From contig QOZR01000001.1 of assembly GCA_003576685.1 (NCBI GenBank), forward strand, positions 496,001 to 560,000: 64,000 nucleotides of DNA, given 5' to 3'. The position numbers and the translations under genes are program-made. Source of the stretch: Virgifigura deserti. Its GTDB lineage: Bacteria > Pseudomonadota > Alphaproteobacteria > Dongiales > Dongiaceae. Positions within the stretch are counted from its first letter, which is position 1. Each line of letters begins with the position of its first letter. This document shows, piece after piece, positions 21,523-30,212 of this stretch. Below the pieces are notes generated by a model. It had not been told where the DNA came from and made no database searches. It saw only the letters and a list, made by a program, of their open reading frames with translations.

Positions 21523-22923
21523 ATGGCCGATACGTCCTTTGACCTCATCGTGGTCGGCGGCGGCCCCGGCGGCTATGTCGCCGCCATCCGCGCCGCCCAG
21601 CTCGGCATGAAGACGGCGGTGGTGGAGCGCGAGCATCTCGGCGGCATCTGCCTGAACTGGGGTTGCATCCCGACCAAGGCGCTGCTCCGCACCTCGGAGA
21701 TCTCGCACCTGCTGCATCATCTCGACGAATATGGCTTCAGCGCGAAGGACATCGCCTTCGACATGTCAAAGATCGTCAAGCGCAGCCGCAAGGTCGCCGG
21801 GCAGTTGGCGAACGGGGTCAAGCATCTTCTGAAGAAGAACAAAGTCACGGTGTTCGACGGCCATGGCCGGCTGAACGGTCCCGGCAAGCTGGCGGTGACC
21901 AAGGACGGGAAGCCGGTCGCCGATTTGACGGCCAAGCATATCATCCTGGCGACCGGCGCGCGGGCCCGGACCATGCCCGGGCTCGAGCCCGACGGCAAGC
22001 GGATCTGGACCTATAAGGAGGCGATGGTCCCCGATCGCATGCCGAAATCGCTGCTGGTGGTCGGCAGCGGTGCCATCGGCATGGAGTTCGCCAGCTTTTA
22101 TCGCGATCTCGGCGCCGAGGTGACGGTGATTGAAGTGATCGACCGCATCCTTCCCGCCGAAGACGAGGAAATCTCGGCCTTCGCCCGCAAGGCCTTCGAG
22201 AAGCAGGGCATGAAGATCATCACCGGCGCGATGGTGAAGGGAATGAAGGCGTCCGGCGACTCGGTGACGGCGACGATCGCCCACGGCGATAAGACGAGCG
22301 ATGTCACCGTCGAGCGCGTCATTCTCGCCATCGGCATCGTCGCCAATGTCGAGGAACTCGGCCTCGAGGGCACGAAGGTCCAGGTCGACAAGGGCCGCAT
22401 CCTCGTCGACGAGTGGTGCCGCACGGGCGAGCCCGGCGTCTACGCGATCGGCGACGTGGTCGGCCCGCCCTGGCTGGCGCACAAGGCGAGCCACGAGGGC
22501 GTGCTCTGCGTCGAGCGGATCGCCGGAATCGAGGGGGTGCATCCGCTGGATCGGACGAAAATCCCCGGCTGCACCTATTGTCGGCCGCAGATCGCCAGCG
22601 TCGGCCTGACTGAGGCGGCTGCGAAGGCGGCGGGCCACGAACTCAAGATCGGCCACTTCCCGTTCGTCGGCAATGGCAAGGCGATCGCGCTGGGCGAGCC
22701 CGAGGGAATGGTCAAGACCGTATTCGACGCGAAGACCGGAGAACTGCTCGGCGCCCATATGATCGGCGCGGAAGTCACCGAGCTGATCCAGGGCTTCACC
22801 ATCGCGCGGACGCTCGAATCTACCGAGGCCGAGTTGATGCACACGATCTTCCCGCATCCGACGCTCTCGGAAATGATGCATGAGAGCGTGCTTGACGCCT
22901 ATGGACGCGCGATCCACTTCTAG
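21523..22923 (+). CDS. lpd: Dihydrolipoyl dehydrogenase (E3)
   Basis: E3 reoxidises dihydrolipoamide with NAD+. The 466-residue flavoprotein starts MADTSFDLIVVGGGPGGY at 21523, with GGAG 9 nt upstream; a TTG three codons earlier is less likely. The FAD dinucleotide fold is followed by the redox disulfide GGICLNWGCIPTKALL, the NAD fold VVGSGAIGMEFASF, the second FAD motif YAIGDVVGPPWLAHKA and the C-terminal active-site His-Glu in FPHPTLSE. It belongs to the pdh operon and may serve only PDH, since alphaproteobacteria often carry further E3 genes. Confidence 0.97.
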   Translation: MADTSFDLIVVGGGPGGYVAAIRAAQLGMKTAVVEREHLGGICLNWGCIPTKALLRTSEISHLLHHLDEYGFSAKDIAFDMSKIVKRSRKVAGQLANGVKHLLKKNKVTVFDGHGRLNGPGKLAVTKDGKPVADLTAKHIILATGARARTMPGLEPDGKRIWTYKEAMVPDRMPKSLLVVGSGAIGMEFASFYRDLGAEVTVIEVIDRILPAEDEEISAFARKAFEKQGMKIITGAMVKGMKASGDSVTATIAHGDKTSDVTVERVILAIGIVANVEELGLEGTKVQVDKGRILVDEWCRTGEPGVYAIGDVVGPPWLAHKASHEGVLCVERIAGIEGVHPLDRTKIPGCTYCRPQIASVGLTEAAAKAAGHELKIGHFPFVGNGKAIALGEPEGMVKTVFDAKTGELLGAHMIGAEVTELIQGFTIARTLESTEAELMHTIFPHPTLSEMMHESVLDAYGRAIHF

Positions 22924-22944
22924 CTCCATGGAAGGCCTATCCGC

Positions 22945-23907
22945 ATGAGTGCGCTCGACCCGAGGGCCAAGCTCCGCCACCCTGAGAAGGCGGACCGGCC
23001 CGCCACGCCGATCCCGCGGAAGCCGGACTGGATCCGCGTCAAGGCGCCGACCTCGCACGAGTATCACGAAACCCGGCAGCTGATGCGGCGGCTCGGTCTG
23101 AATACCGTCTGCGAGGAGGCGGCCTGTCCGAATATCGGCGAATGCTGGAAGCAGAAGCATGCGACGGTAATGATCCTCGGCAGCGTCTGCACCCGCGCCT
23201 GTGCCTTCTGCAATGTCGCGACCGGCCGGCCGGACCAGCTCGACCCGCATGAGCCGGCGCATGTCGCCGAGGCGGTCGGCGCATTGGCCTTGAGCCATGT
23301 CGTGATCACCTCGGTCGATCGCGACGACCTGCCGGACGGCGGGGCAGGGCATTTCGCCGAGGTCATCCGGCGCATTCGCGAGAGCGCGCCAGGTACGACG
23401 ATCGAGGTGCTGACTCCCGATTTCCTGCGCAAGCCGGGCGCGATCGAAACCGTCGTCGAGGCCCGGCCGGACGTCTTCAATCACAATCTGGAGACCGTGC
23501 CGCGGCTCTATCGGCCGGTGCGTCCGGGCGCCCGCTACTTCCAGTCGCTGAAGCTCCTGTCCCATGTGAAGGAGATCGACCCGGCGATGTTCACCAAATC
23601 GGGGCTCATGGTCGGCCTCGGCGAGGAGAAGGAGGAAGTGCTCCAGGTGATGGACGATCTGCGCACGGCCGATGTCGATTTCCTGACGATCGGGCAGTAT
23701 CTGCAGCCGACGCCGCGCCATCATCCGGTCGCCCGCTTCGTCACGCCGGAGGAGTTCGGGCAGTATCGCACGCTGGCTCTTGGCAAGGGCTTCCTACTCG
23801 CGGCCGCATCGCCATTGACCCGCTCCTCCTACCACGCCGGCAGCGATTTCGAGAAACTACGCGCTGCGCGAAAAGCCCGGCTGCACGAGCAAACCGCCGC
23901 CGAATAG
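22945..23907 (+). CDS. lipA: Lipoyl synthase LipA
   Basis: LipA is a radical SAM enzyme that inserts two sulfurs into octanoyl groups on lipoyl domains. The 320-residue protein has the auxiliary cluster motif [13 protein letters not shown] (CX4CX5C), the SAM cluster motif [10 protein letters not shown] (CX3CX2C) and a C-terminal RSSYHAG. It directly follows lpd, so its product acts on the two lipoyl domains encoded just upstream. No lipB is in the window. Confidence 0.97.
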   Translation: MSALDPRAKLRHPEKADRPATPIPRKPDWIRVKAPTSHEYHETRQLMRRLGLNTVCEEAACPNIGECWKQKHATVMILGSVCTRACAFCNVATGRPDQLDPHEPAHVAEAVGALALSHVVITSVDRDDLPDGGAGHFAEVIRRIRESAPGTTIEVLTPDFLRKPGAIETVVEARPDVFNHNLETVPRLYRPVRPGARYFQSLKLLSHVKEIDPAMFTKSGLMVGLGEEKEEVLQVMDDLRTADVDFLTIGQYLQPTPRHHPVARFVTPEEFGQYRTLALGKGFLLAAASPLTRSSYHAGSDFEKLRAARKARLHEQTAAE

Positions 23908-23917
23908 GTCAATTTTC

Positions 23918-24385
23918 ATGCCGACTCACGCGGAACAGCGGCTGCTGCCCTACAAGCCAGAAGATCTCTTCAATCTCGTCGCCGACGTCGAGAGCTATCC
24001 GGAGTTCCTTCCCTGGTGTCTCGCCGCGCGCGTCCGCAAGCGTGAAGGCGACACGGTCGAGGCCGACCTGGTGATCGGCTTCAAGATGGTGCGCGAGCGG
24101 TTCACCAGCCGGGTTCATCTGAACCGCCCGGAGATGCGGATCGACGTCGCCTATACCAAGGGGCCGTTCCGGTATCTGAACAACCACTGGAAGTTCGACC
24201 CGGGGCCGGATGGAGGCTGCCTCCTCGATTTCTATGTCGATTTCGAGTTCCGCTCGGCGCTGCTGCAGAAGATCATCGGCACCTTGTTCAACGAGGCGGT
24301 GCGCCGGATGGTCGCGGCCTTCGAGGCGCGCGCACGCCAGCTCTATGGCCCGCCGGCCGGCAACCCGGTGTCACGGCCCGCCTGA
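23918..24385 (+). CDS. COQ10/RatA-like START-domain protein
   Basis: The 155-residue protein belongs to the SRPBCC (START) fold family with mitochondrial COQ10: MPTHAEQRLLPYKPEDLFNL, VADVESYPEFLPWC and the central TSRVHLNRPEMRIDVAYTKGPF. COQ10 homologues bind ubiquinone and support respiration; the bacterial RatA name comes from a toxin claim for the E. coli homologue. In alphaproteobacteria this gene usually follows lipA, as here (10-bp gap). Its last 43 bp overlap the 3' end of the convergent DUF429 gene. Confidence 0.9.
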   Translation: MPTHAEQRLLPYKPEDLFNLVADVESYPEFLPWCLAARVRKREGDTVEADLVIGFKMVRERFTSRVHLNRPEMRIDVAYTKGPFRYLNNHWKFDPGPDGGCLLDFYVDFEFRSALLQKIIGTLFNEAVRRMVAAFEARARQLYGPPAGNPVSRPA

Positions 24386-25236
24386 ACAGCCCCCTTCACA
24401 GTTCCCGTCGCCGCGAAATACACCCGGCCCTCGACGCGCTCAAGTTGGCTGGGCCGGTGGCTCTCGGCCGAGAGGGCGGCAGCCTGCCCTGTCGCGACCG
24501 CGGCGATTACGCTGTCGAGGGCATCGCCCCCGGGATCGTCGAGTACCCGCTCTTCCAACTTCGCCGCCAGGGGCATTAGGGCGCCGCGAGCGACGAGTTC
24601 GTCCAGAATGCGCTGACGGGCCTCTCGGAGCAGGGGATCCCGCCCCTTGTAGGAGGGATAAAAGCGCATCGCTTTCAGCGTCGAGGCCGGGCAGATTTCG
24701 AAGAGCCAGGGCTTGCCTTCGATCGGCGCCTGCATTGGTAAGATGCAGGCGGATTCCTCCTGGACCAGCGGTGCCAGAAGATCGCGGATACCGTAGTAGG
24801 TTTGGCGATAGAGGCGCAGATTGTAGGCGGCGAAAGGCACCCGGGATACGCGATCCGTCGCGCGCTTCAGCTCGCGGCCGCCCGCGACTCCGCGACAGGC
24901 TTGGCGAAACGCGTCGGCCGTCGGGTAGCGCATGGCAAAGTTCCTGACATAGTCCTCCCAGCGCATTCCCCCGATGAACGGCGCCGCCAGGCTGAACGGG
25001 AAGTCGAGCCCGAAGGCTGCATTCTTCTGCTGGGCGATGAACCGGGCGAGGGCGGCGAGGCAGACCGCCCGCCCGACGCCCGATCCGGGAAGCTCCGCTC
25101 CCGGCCGGCAGCTCTCGATGTAAAGACTGTCATACTCGAAGCGGCCGGCGGCGACCCAGATCGCCCGACCGGCAGCTTCGGCGCCGCTGAAATCTACACC
25201 GAAAATTTCCATGCCGATCCCGGCAGTTCCGTTCAT
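24343..25236 (-). CDS. DUF429 domain protein, predicted RNase H-fold nuclease
   Basis: The 297-residue protein matches the DUF429 group, predicted nucleases with an RNase H-like fold. The first strand is EIFGVDFSGAEAAGRAIWVA with an acidic residue in GVDFSGA, a second acidic site is in FGLDFPFSL, and DALDSVIAA near residue 250 supplies a conserved Asp. The biochemical role is unknown. The start is uncertain: ATG 25236, near the cinA stop, or ATG 25212 (MEIFGVDF). It probably shares a transcript with cinA, pgpA and ispDF and overlaps the convergent COQ10-like gene by 43 bp. Confidence 0.7.
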   Translation of the reverse strand: MNGTAGIGMEIFGVDFSGAEAAGRAIWVAAGRFEYDSLYIESCRPGAELPGSGVGRAVCLAALARFIAQQKNAAFGLDFPFSLAAPFIGGMRWEDYVRNFAMRYPTADAFRQACRGVAGGRELKRATDRVSRVPFAAYNLRLYRQTYYGIRDLLAPLVQEESACILPMQAPIEGKPWLFEICPASTLKAMRFYPSYKGRDPLLREARQRILDELVARGALMPLAAKLEERVLDDPGGDALDSVIAAVATGQAAALSAESHRPSQLERVEGRVYFAATGTVKGAVQAGRDTGLPAGGP

Positions 25237-25240
25237 TGCC

Positions 25241-25738
25241 TCAGTTGGGCCTCAGCTGGCAGCGCAGAAGCGCGAACGCTGCTTCGACCGAAGCCAAGCG
25301 CACCGCTTGGCGGTCGCCGGTGAAGTGATGGCGCTCGACCATCGTCGGAACGCCACCGCGGGCGCAGCCGAGGAACACCAGCCCGACCGACTTCTCCGGC
25401 GTGGCGCCGCCAGGACCGGCGATCCCGGTGACCGCCACGGATACATCAGCCCGGGCGTTGCGCAGTGCGCCGTCGGCCATGGCGCGGGCGACTTCGGCGC
25501 TGACGGCGCCGTGTGCCTTCAGCAGATCCACCGGAACGCCGAGAAGATCGGTTTTCGCCTCGTTCGAGTAAGTGACGAAGCCGCGCTCGACCACGTCGGA
25601 GGATCCGGCAATCTCGGTCAGGATGGCAGCGACCAAGCCGCCGGTGCAGGATTCGGCCGTCGCCACGCGCAGACCCGCCTGCCGGTATGCGGTGAGCAGC
25701 GCCTCCGCGTCACCAATCAGGCTCTCCGGAACATCCAT
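25241..25738 (-). CDS. cinA: CinA C-terminal domain protein, nicotinamide-nucleotide amidohydrolase (PncC-type)
   Basis: This 165-residue protein is the stand-alone CinA C-terminal domain, which deamidates nicotinamide mononucleotide in NAD recycling. Signatures are VATAESCTGG near residue 25, GFVTYSNEAKTDLLGV, HGAVSAEVARAMA and AVTGIAGPGGATPEKSVGLV. The start MDVPESL at 25738 lies one base after the pgpA stop; the open frame upstream is antisense-like. The N-terminal competence-type domain of full-length CinA is absent, which is usual in proteobacteria. Confidence 0.93.
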   Translation of the reverse strand: MDVPESLIGDAEALLTAYRQAGLRVATAESCTGGLVAAILTEIAGSSDVVERGFVTYSNEAKTDLLGVPVDLLKAHGAVSAEVARAMADGALRNARADVSVAVTGIAGPGGATPEKSVGLVFLGCARGGVPTMVERHHFTGDRQAVRLASVEAAFALLRCQLRPN

Positions 25739-25739
25739 C

Positions 25740-26228
25740 CTAGAGCACCCAGTTATCGAGCAGCAGTAGAACGGCTCCGGCATAGAGCGCAGCGAAGATA
25801 TCATCCATCATCACGCCCCAGGGCCCGGCCACGCTCCGGTCTGCCCAGCGCGCCGGCCAAGGCTTCAGGATATCGGCGATGCGGAACAAGATGAAGGCGA
25901 GAACGTAGAACAGCGGATTCAAGGGCACGACCGCGAGAGTCAGCCACTGGCCGGCCACCTCATCGATCACCACCTGCCCCGGATCGTCGATGCCGCTGCG
26001 CTCGATATAGATGCCCGAGGCCCAGAGACCGGCCGTAAAGGCCGCGATCGCCGCAATCACGAGGCCAACCCAACCCGCATGGAGATGGATCGCCCAGCCG
26101 ATGGGCAGGGCGACGGCCGACGCGAACGTCGCCGGCGTGTATGGCATGAACCCGCTGCCGAACCAGGTCGCGGCCAGGCATGCCGGATGCCAGAAGCTCA
26201 GGTTTTCCGGCGGCGACGTCAGGCGCAT
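25740..26228 (-). CDS. pgpA: Phosphatidylglycerophosphatase A
   Basis: PgpA dephosphorylates phosphatidylglycerol phosphate at the inner membrane. The 162-residue protein has the family pattern ATWFGSGFMPYTPATFAS, four hydrophobic helices, the acidic VVIDEVAGQW and ILKPWPARWADR, and PWGVMMDDIFAA. The start at 26228 is 14 bp past the ispDF stop, with GAAAG as the likely ribosome binding site. Longer open sequence upstream overlaps ispDF and is not family-like. Confidence 0.93.
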   Translation of the reverse strand: MRLTSPPENLSFWHPACLAATWFGSGFMPYTPATFASAVALPIGWAIHLHAGWVGLVIAAIAAFTAGLWASGIYIERSGIDDPGQVVIDEVAGQWLTLAVVPLNPLFYVLAFILFRIADILKPWPARWADRSVAGPWGVMMDDIFAALYAGAVLLLLDNWVL

Positions 26229-26242
26229 GATAATCTTTCGGA

Positions 26243-27406
26243 TCAGGTGGCGGCGGGCAGGGTGACGGTCGCGACGGCCTGGGCCGCGATTCCTTCGCCG
26301 CGGCCGGTGAAGCCCAGGCCTTCGGTCGTTGTTGCCTTGACGCTGACCTGCCGGGACGGAAGCGCGAGAATGCCGGCAATCCGGTCGACCATCGCCTGGC
26401 GATGCGGCGCCACCTTCGGCCGCTCGCAGATCAGCGTCACGTCGAGGTGAACGATCCGGCCGCCGAGGGCGGCGACCTGCTCGCTCGCGAAGGCGAGAAA
26501 TTGGGCCGAGTCCGCGCCGCGCCAACGCGGGTCGCTGGGCGAAAAATGCTGCCCGATGTCGCCTGCACCTACGGCGCCCAGAATCGCGTCGGTCAGGGCG
26601 TGCAGCCCGACATCCGCGTCCGAATGCCCCTCGAGACCGCGGTCATGGGGAACTCGAACGCCGCAGAGCGTGACGCCGGTGCCCGACCCGAACCGGTGCA
26701 CGTCGAATCCCGTGCCTGTACGAAACTCCATAGCCGCGCCCGTCAATAGCCGTTCGGCGCGCAATAGATCGTCCGTCGTCGTAATCTTCAAGTTTTCTTC
26801 GGCCCCATGGACCAGCGCAACCGGCAGCCCGGCGGCTTCCGCCACCGCGGCATCGTCCGTCAGCCCTGCGCCTGCCTGGGACCGGTGCGCCGCCAGGATC
26901 TCGGCATAGCGAAAGCCCTGGGGCGTCTGGGCGCGCCAGAGCTGTCTCCGGTCCAGGGTCTCTGCCACCGTGAGGTCGCCGGCCGCACGCTTGACCGTAT
27001 CGGCGAGGGGAACCGCCGCGATCGCCCCTGGGGCGCGATCCAGCGCCGCAAGAGTCCGGTCAATCGTCCCGGCGTCGACCAGGGGCCGGGCGGCATCGTG
27101 GATCAGCACCCGCTCCGGCGCCATGGGTGCCAGGCTTTCAAGACCGTTCAGAACGGACTGCTGGCGATCGGCGCCGCCGATCACGGGGTCCAGGAGGGAA
27201 AGACCGGCGGTTGCCGCGTCATAGCGCTCCCGGTCGTCGGAATGGATGATAGTCCGGACCGCGGAAATCTGCGGGTGGGCCGCGAAGGTCTCCAGGCAGT
27301 GACGGATCACCGGCCGGCCGGCCATCGGCTGGTACTGTTTCGGTGCCTCGCCGCCAAAGCGTTGACCGCGTCCGGCAGCGACGACCAGGGCGACGGATAT
27401 GGACAT
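26243..27406 (-). CDS. ispDF: Bifunctional IspD/IspF enzyme of the MEP isoprenoid pathway
   Basis: The 387-residue fusion catalyses two non-consecutive MEP steps: cytidylylation of methylerythritol phosphate (IspD) and cyclisation to MEcPP (IspF). Residues 1-225 are IspD ([37 protein letters not shown]). Residues 230-387 are IspF, with metal-binding [40 protein letters not shown] and [16 protein letters not shown]. The fusion is characteristic of Alpha- and Epsilonproteobacteria. Its ribosome binding site GAGG, four bases before the ATG, is part of a palindromic repeat (27411-27469). Confidence 0.97.
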   Translation of the reverse strand: MSISVALVVAAGRGQRFGGEAPKQYQPMAGRPVIRHCLETFAAHPQISAVRTIIHSDDRERYDAATAGLSLLDPVIGGADRQQSVLNGLESLAPMAPERVLIHDAARPLVDAGTIDRTLAALDRAPGAIAAVPLADTVKRAAGDLTVAETLDRRQLWRAQTPQGFRYAEILAAHRSQAGAGLTDDAAVAEAAGLPVALVHGAEENLKITTTDDLLRAERLLTGAAMEFRTGTGFDVHRFGSGTGVTLCGVRVPHDRGLEGHSDADVGLHALTDAILGAVGAGDIGQHFSPSDPRWRGADSAQFLAFASEQVAALGGRIVHLDVTLICERPKVAPHRQAMVDRIAGILALPSRQVSVKATTTEGLGFTGRGEGIAAQAVATVTLPAAT

Positions 27407-27410
27407 TGGA

Positions 27411-27469
27411 CCTCATACTTCGACGAGCTCAACATGAGGTTCTCATACTGGGCTCGTCGAAGTATGAGG
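27411..27469. repeat. REP-like palindromic element upstream of ispDF
   Basis: Two perfect 18-nt inverted arms (CCTCATACTTCGACGAGC at 27411-27428 and its complement at 27452-27469) enclose a 23-nt centre that itself contains ATGAG-N3-CTCAT. The sequence resembles palindromic intergenic repeats with the core CTTCGACNAGCTC that I know from several alphaproteobacterial genomes. The proximal arm starts four bases from the ispDF ATG and carries the GAGG that must serve as its Shine-Dalgarno. Confidence 0.85.
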
Positions 27470-27598
27470 ACCGGCTCGAAAAGCTTTGGGCAGCAAGTAC
27501 TAGTTTGCGGGGCAGCGTTTGCCAAGGGCAGGATTGGCAAGGTCTGACGGCATGCACCTTCTGGCAGCGGAGAGGACCAAGCTGTATAACCTCCGCCT

Positions 27599-28411
27599 AT
27601 GAGCAGTGCTCTTGCCCTCAACCTGTCGGCGCTCGCGGCCCTCGTCCCGGCGTTTCTGCTCTCGCTCCGCCGCGACGGCGGGCGGGATGGTCTCTATTGG
27701 GTGGTGTTGGCCATCGCCGTCGCGGGACCGTTAACCTTGACCGTCGCCCGGCTGTCGCATGGCTGGATGACCGGCTTCTCGGTCGCGGTTTGGATCAGCA
27801 TCGCGGCTACCATGTTGCTGTTCGCAGGTCTCGTCCTGCTCAACCGGGAAGCATGGCGGCTGACGCCGTTGCTGCTGCCCTATCTCCTTCTTCTCGGCGT
27901 CGGCGCCACGCTGTTCAGCCGTACGGCATCCGCGCCTTTGACCATGCCGCTGTCCGCCGTCTGGCTCGATCTGCATATCCTGATATCGGTGGCGACCTAT
28001 GGCCTATTGACGCTCGCCGCGATCGCCGGGCTCTCGGTTTTCTTCCAGGAGCGGGCGCTGAAGCGGAAGCGGCCGACGGCCCTCTCGGATATTCTGCCCT
28101 CCGTGGCGGACGGCGAGGCGTTGCAGGTCGCGCTGCTGCGCGCCTCGGTCGTCGTGCTCGGCGCCGGCCTCGTCAGCGGGGTGGCGACACAGTTCCTCGC
28201 GACGGGCCGCCTGCTCGAGTTCGATCATAAGACGCTGTTCTCGTTGCTGGCCTTCGCCACGATCGCGGGCGTTCTGGCGGTGCATCACCGGACCGGCCTG
28301 CGCGGCCGCCGGGCCACCCGGATCGTGTTGCTGGGCTATCTGTTCCTCACGCTTGCCTATCCAGGCGTCAAGTTCGTTTCGGACGTCCTGCTCGCTGCGG
28401 ATGGGCAATAA
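27599..28411 (+). CDS. CcsA/YpjD-type inner membrane protein
   Basis: The 270-residue polytopic protein has about eight hydrophobic helices and the cytochrome c assembly (CcsA/HemX) pattern: SAVWLDLHILISVATYGLL around residues 118-140, followed by AGLSVFFQERALKRK, and a second conserved His in LLEFDHKTLFSLLAF. YpjD homologues are of uncertain function; relatives handle heme in cytochrome c maturation. No ccm or ccs genes are nearby, so involvement in heme handling is only suggested by fold. It is not a usual part of the ispDF-dusB neighbourhood. Confidence 0.8.
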   Translation: MSSALALNLSALAALVPAFLLSLRRDGGRDGLYWVVLAIAVAGPLTLTVARLSHGWMTGFSVAVWISIAATMLLFAGLVLLNREAWRLTPLLLPYLLLLGVGATLFSRTASAPLTMPLSAVWLDLHILISVATYGLLTLAAIAGLSVFFQERALKRKRPTALSDILPSVADGEALQVALLRASVVVLGAGLVSGVATQFLATGRLLEFDHKTLFSLLAFATIAGVLAVHHRTGLRGRRATRIVLLGYLFLTLAYPGVKFVSDVLLAADGQ

Positions 28412-28433
28412 CCGAGCGGTGCTACAGAAGCCT

Positions 28434-29078
28434 ATGTCCCCCGCAATTCTCGGCCCCGATCCGAACCTGCTGCATCCTGTCCCGGAACACCCTCGTATCA
28501 TGTTCGTCAAGAACCTGACGGACCTGCCGAATATCCAGATCGGCGATTTCACTTATTACGACGACCCTGAGGGGCCAGAGGCCTTCCGCCGCAATATCCT
28601 CTATCATTACGAATTCACGGGAGACCGCCTGAAGATCGGCAAATTCTGCGCGATGGCCACGGGAACCAAATTTATTATGAACGGTGGCAATCACCGCATG
28701 GACGGGATTACCACGTTTCCGTTCCCGATCTTCGGCCCCGATTGGCGCAACCGGTTCGAGGGTGAGTTCAACTTCCGTCGCCGAGGCGACACGACGGTCG
28801 GTAATGACGTCTGGATCGGCTACGACAGCTTGGTTCTGCCTGGTGTCACAGTCGGCGACGGGGCCATCATCGGGGCTCGATCCGTTGTCGCCGGTGACGT
28901 CCCGCCCTATGCGATCGTTGCCGGAAACCCGGCGCGGGTCGTCAGGATGCGCTTTGACGAGAAGCGCATCGCCCGACTTTTGGAGCTTCGGTGGTGGGAC
29001 TGGGACGTCGGCGAGATTACGCGCCACATCTCCATCCTCAGCGCAGGTAGGGTCGAAGATCTGCCGACACTCCGCTGA
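28434..29078 (+). CDS. CatB/Vat-type hexapeptide acetyltransferase
   Basis: The 214-residue protein is a left-handed beta-helix acetyltransferase of the xenobiotic (Vat/CatB) class. Signs are ILYHYEFTGDRLKIGKFC, GTKFIMNGGNHRMDG with the catalytic-type His, FPIFGPDWRN, and the hexapeptide run VGNDVWIGYDSLVLPGVTVGDG-like segment near residues 122-145, then VVAGNPARVVR. Family members acetylate streptogramin A or chloramphenicol, but many chromosomal homologues have unknown substrates, so resistance should not be assumed. The start MSPAILGPD at 28434 is preferred; longer forms reach back into the CcsA-like gene. Confidence 0.85.
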   Translation: MSPAILGPDPNLLHPVPEHPRIMFVKNLTDLPNIQIGDFTYYDDPEGPEAFRRNILYHYEFTGDRLKIGKFCAMATGTKFIMNGGNHRMDGITTFPFPIFGPDWRNRFEGEFNFRRRGDTTVGNDVWIGYDSLVLPGVTVGDGAIIGARSVVAGDVPPYAIVAGNPARVVRMRFDEKRIARLLELRWWDWDVGEITRHISILSAGRVEDLPTLR

Positions 29079-29222
29079 GCCTTCGGGGCTGGAACATGGA
29101 AGGGGCGGGAGAGCACAGGGGGAGTCCTTCAGACGGCCGGATCCCGTTTGCATTATCGCAGGAAGCCGGTAAAAAGGCGGGGTAAGATGATTTTTTGTGC
29201 AGAAGCGTGGGATGCCTAGAAA

Positions 29223-30212
29223 ATGGGCATAAAAATTGGCTCAATCGATATCGCCGATCCGGTGATCCTCGCGCCCATGTCGGGCGTGACGGACATGCCG
29301 TTCCGCCGTCTGGTGAAGCGAAGCGGGGCGGGGCTGGTCGTGTCGGAGATGATCGCCAGCCAGGCGATGATCCGCCAGTCGCGGCAATCGATGAAGATGG
29401 CGACCAACTGCGCCGAGGAATTCCCGATGGCGGTGCAGCTTGCCGGCTGCGAGCCGGAGGTCATGGCCGAGGCGGCGAAGCTGAACCAGGACCGCGGCGC
29501 GGCGATTATCGACATCAATTTCGGTTGCCCGGTGAAGAAGGTTGTCAACGGTCATGCCGGATCGGCGCTGATGCGCGACGAAGCCCATGCCGCCCGGATT
29601 CTCGAGGCCACGGTGAAGGCCGTGCCGCTGCCCGTGACCCTGAAGATGCGCACCGGCTGGGACGACCGGAACCGCAACGCGCCGAACCTCGCGCGGATCG
29701 CCGAAGCCTGCGGCATCCAGATGGTGACGGTGCATGGCCGGACTCGCTGCCAACTCTATAACGGCAGCGCCGACTGGGGCTTTGTCCGTCAGGTGAAGGA
29801 GGCCGTGCGTATCCCGGTCATCGTCAATGGGGACATCAACAGCTTTGCCGACGTCGTCCGGGCGCTAGAGGAATCCGGCGCCGACGGCGTGATGATCGGC
29901 CGTGGCTGCTATGGGCGCCCCTGGTTCCTGCGGCAGGTGATCCATTACCTGCGGACCGGCGAGATGTTGCCGGATCCGCCGCTGGACGAGCAGCTTGCGA
30001 CGGTGCTCGCGCATTACGAGGACATGCTGCTGCATTACGGCGCCGAAACCGGCTCGCGGATCGGGCGCAAGCACGTCGCCTGGTACAGCAAGGGCCTGAC
30101 AGGTTCCGCCGAGTTCCGAGCCTCCGTCAATCAGACGAGCGATCCGCGGCGGGTCAGGGAACTGATCCACGCCTTCTATGCGCCGCTTCTCGATCGCAAG
30201 GCCGCAGCCTGA
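29223..30212 (+). CDS. dusB: tRNA-dihydrouridine synthase B (NifR3)
   Basis: DusB reduces specific uridines in the tRNA D-loop using FMN. The 329-residue barrel has [37 protein letters not shown] with the catalytic cysteine, [35 protein letters not shown] and FMN-phosphate-binding [13 protein letters not shown]. As nifR3 it heads the ntr cluster in many alphaproteobacteria. The ntrB ATG overlaps its stop (TGATG). Confidence 0.97.
   Translation: MGIKIGSIDIADPVILAPMSGVTDMPFRRLVKRSGAGLVVSEMIASQAMIRQSRQSMKMATNCAEEFPMAVQLAGCEPEVMAEAAKLNQDRGAAIIDINFGCPVKKVVNGHAGSALMRDEAHAARILEATVKAVPLPVTLKMRTGWDDRNRNAPNLARIAEACGIQMVTVHGRTRCQLYNGSADWGFVRQVKEAVRIPVIVNGDINSFADVVRALEESGADGVMIGRGCYGRPWFLRQVIHYLRTGEMLPDPPLDEQLATVLAHYEDMLLHYGAETGSRIGRKHVAWYSKGLTGSAEFRASVNQTSDPRRVRELIHAFYAPLLDRKAAA

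Noticed and set aside
21766..23724. 652-codon minus-strand open frame
   Set aside because: Antisense to lpd and lipA, both of which have complete catalytic motifs; no recognisable protein features.
28434..29078. Streptogramin or chloramphenicol resistance gene
   Set aside because: The fold class fits, but many chromosomal homologues do not confer resistance, so only the family is called.
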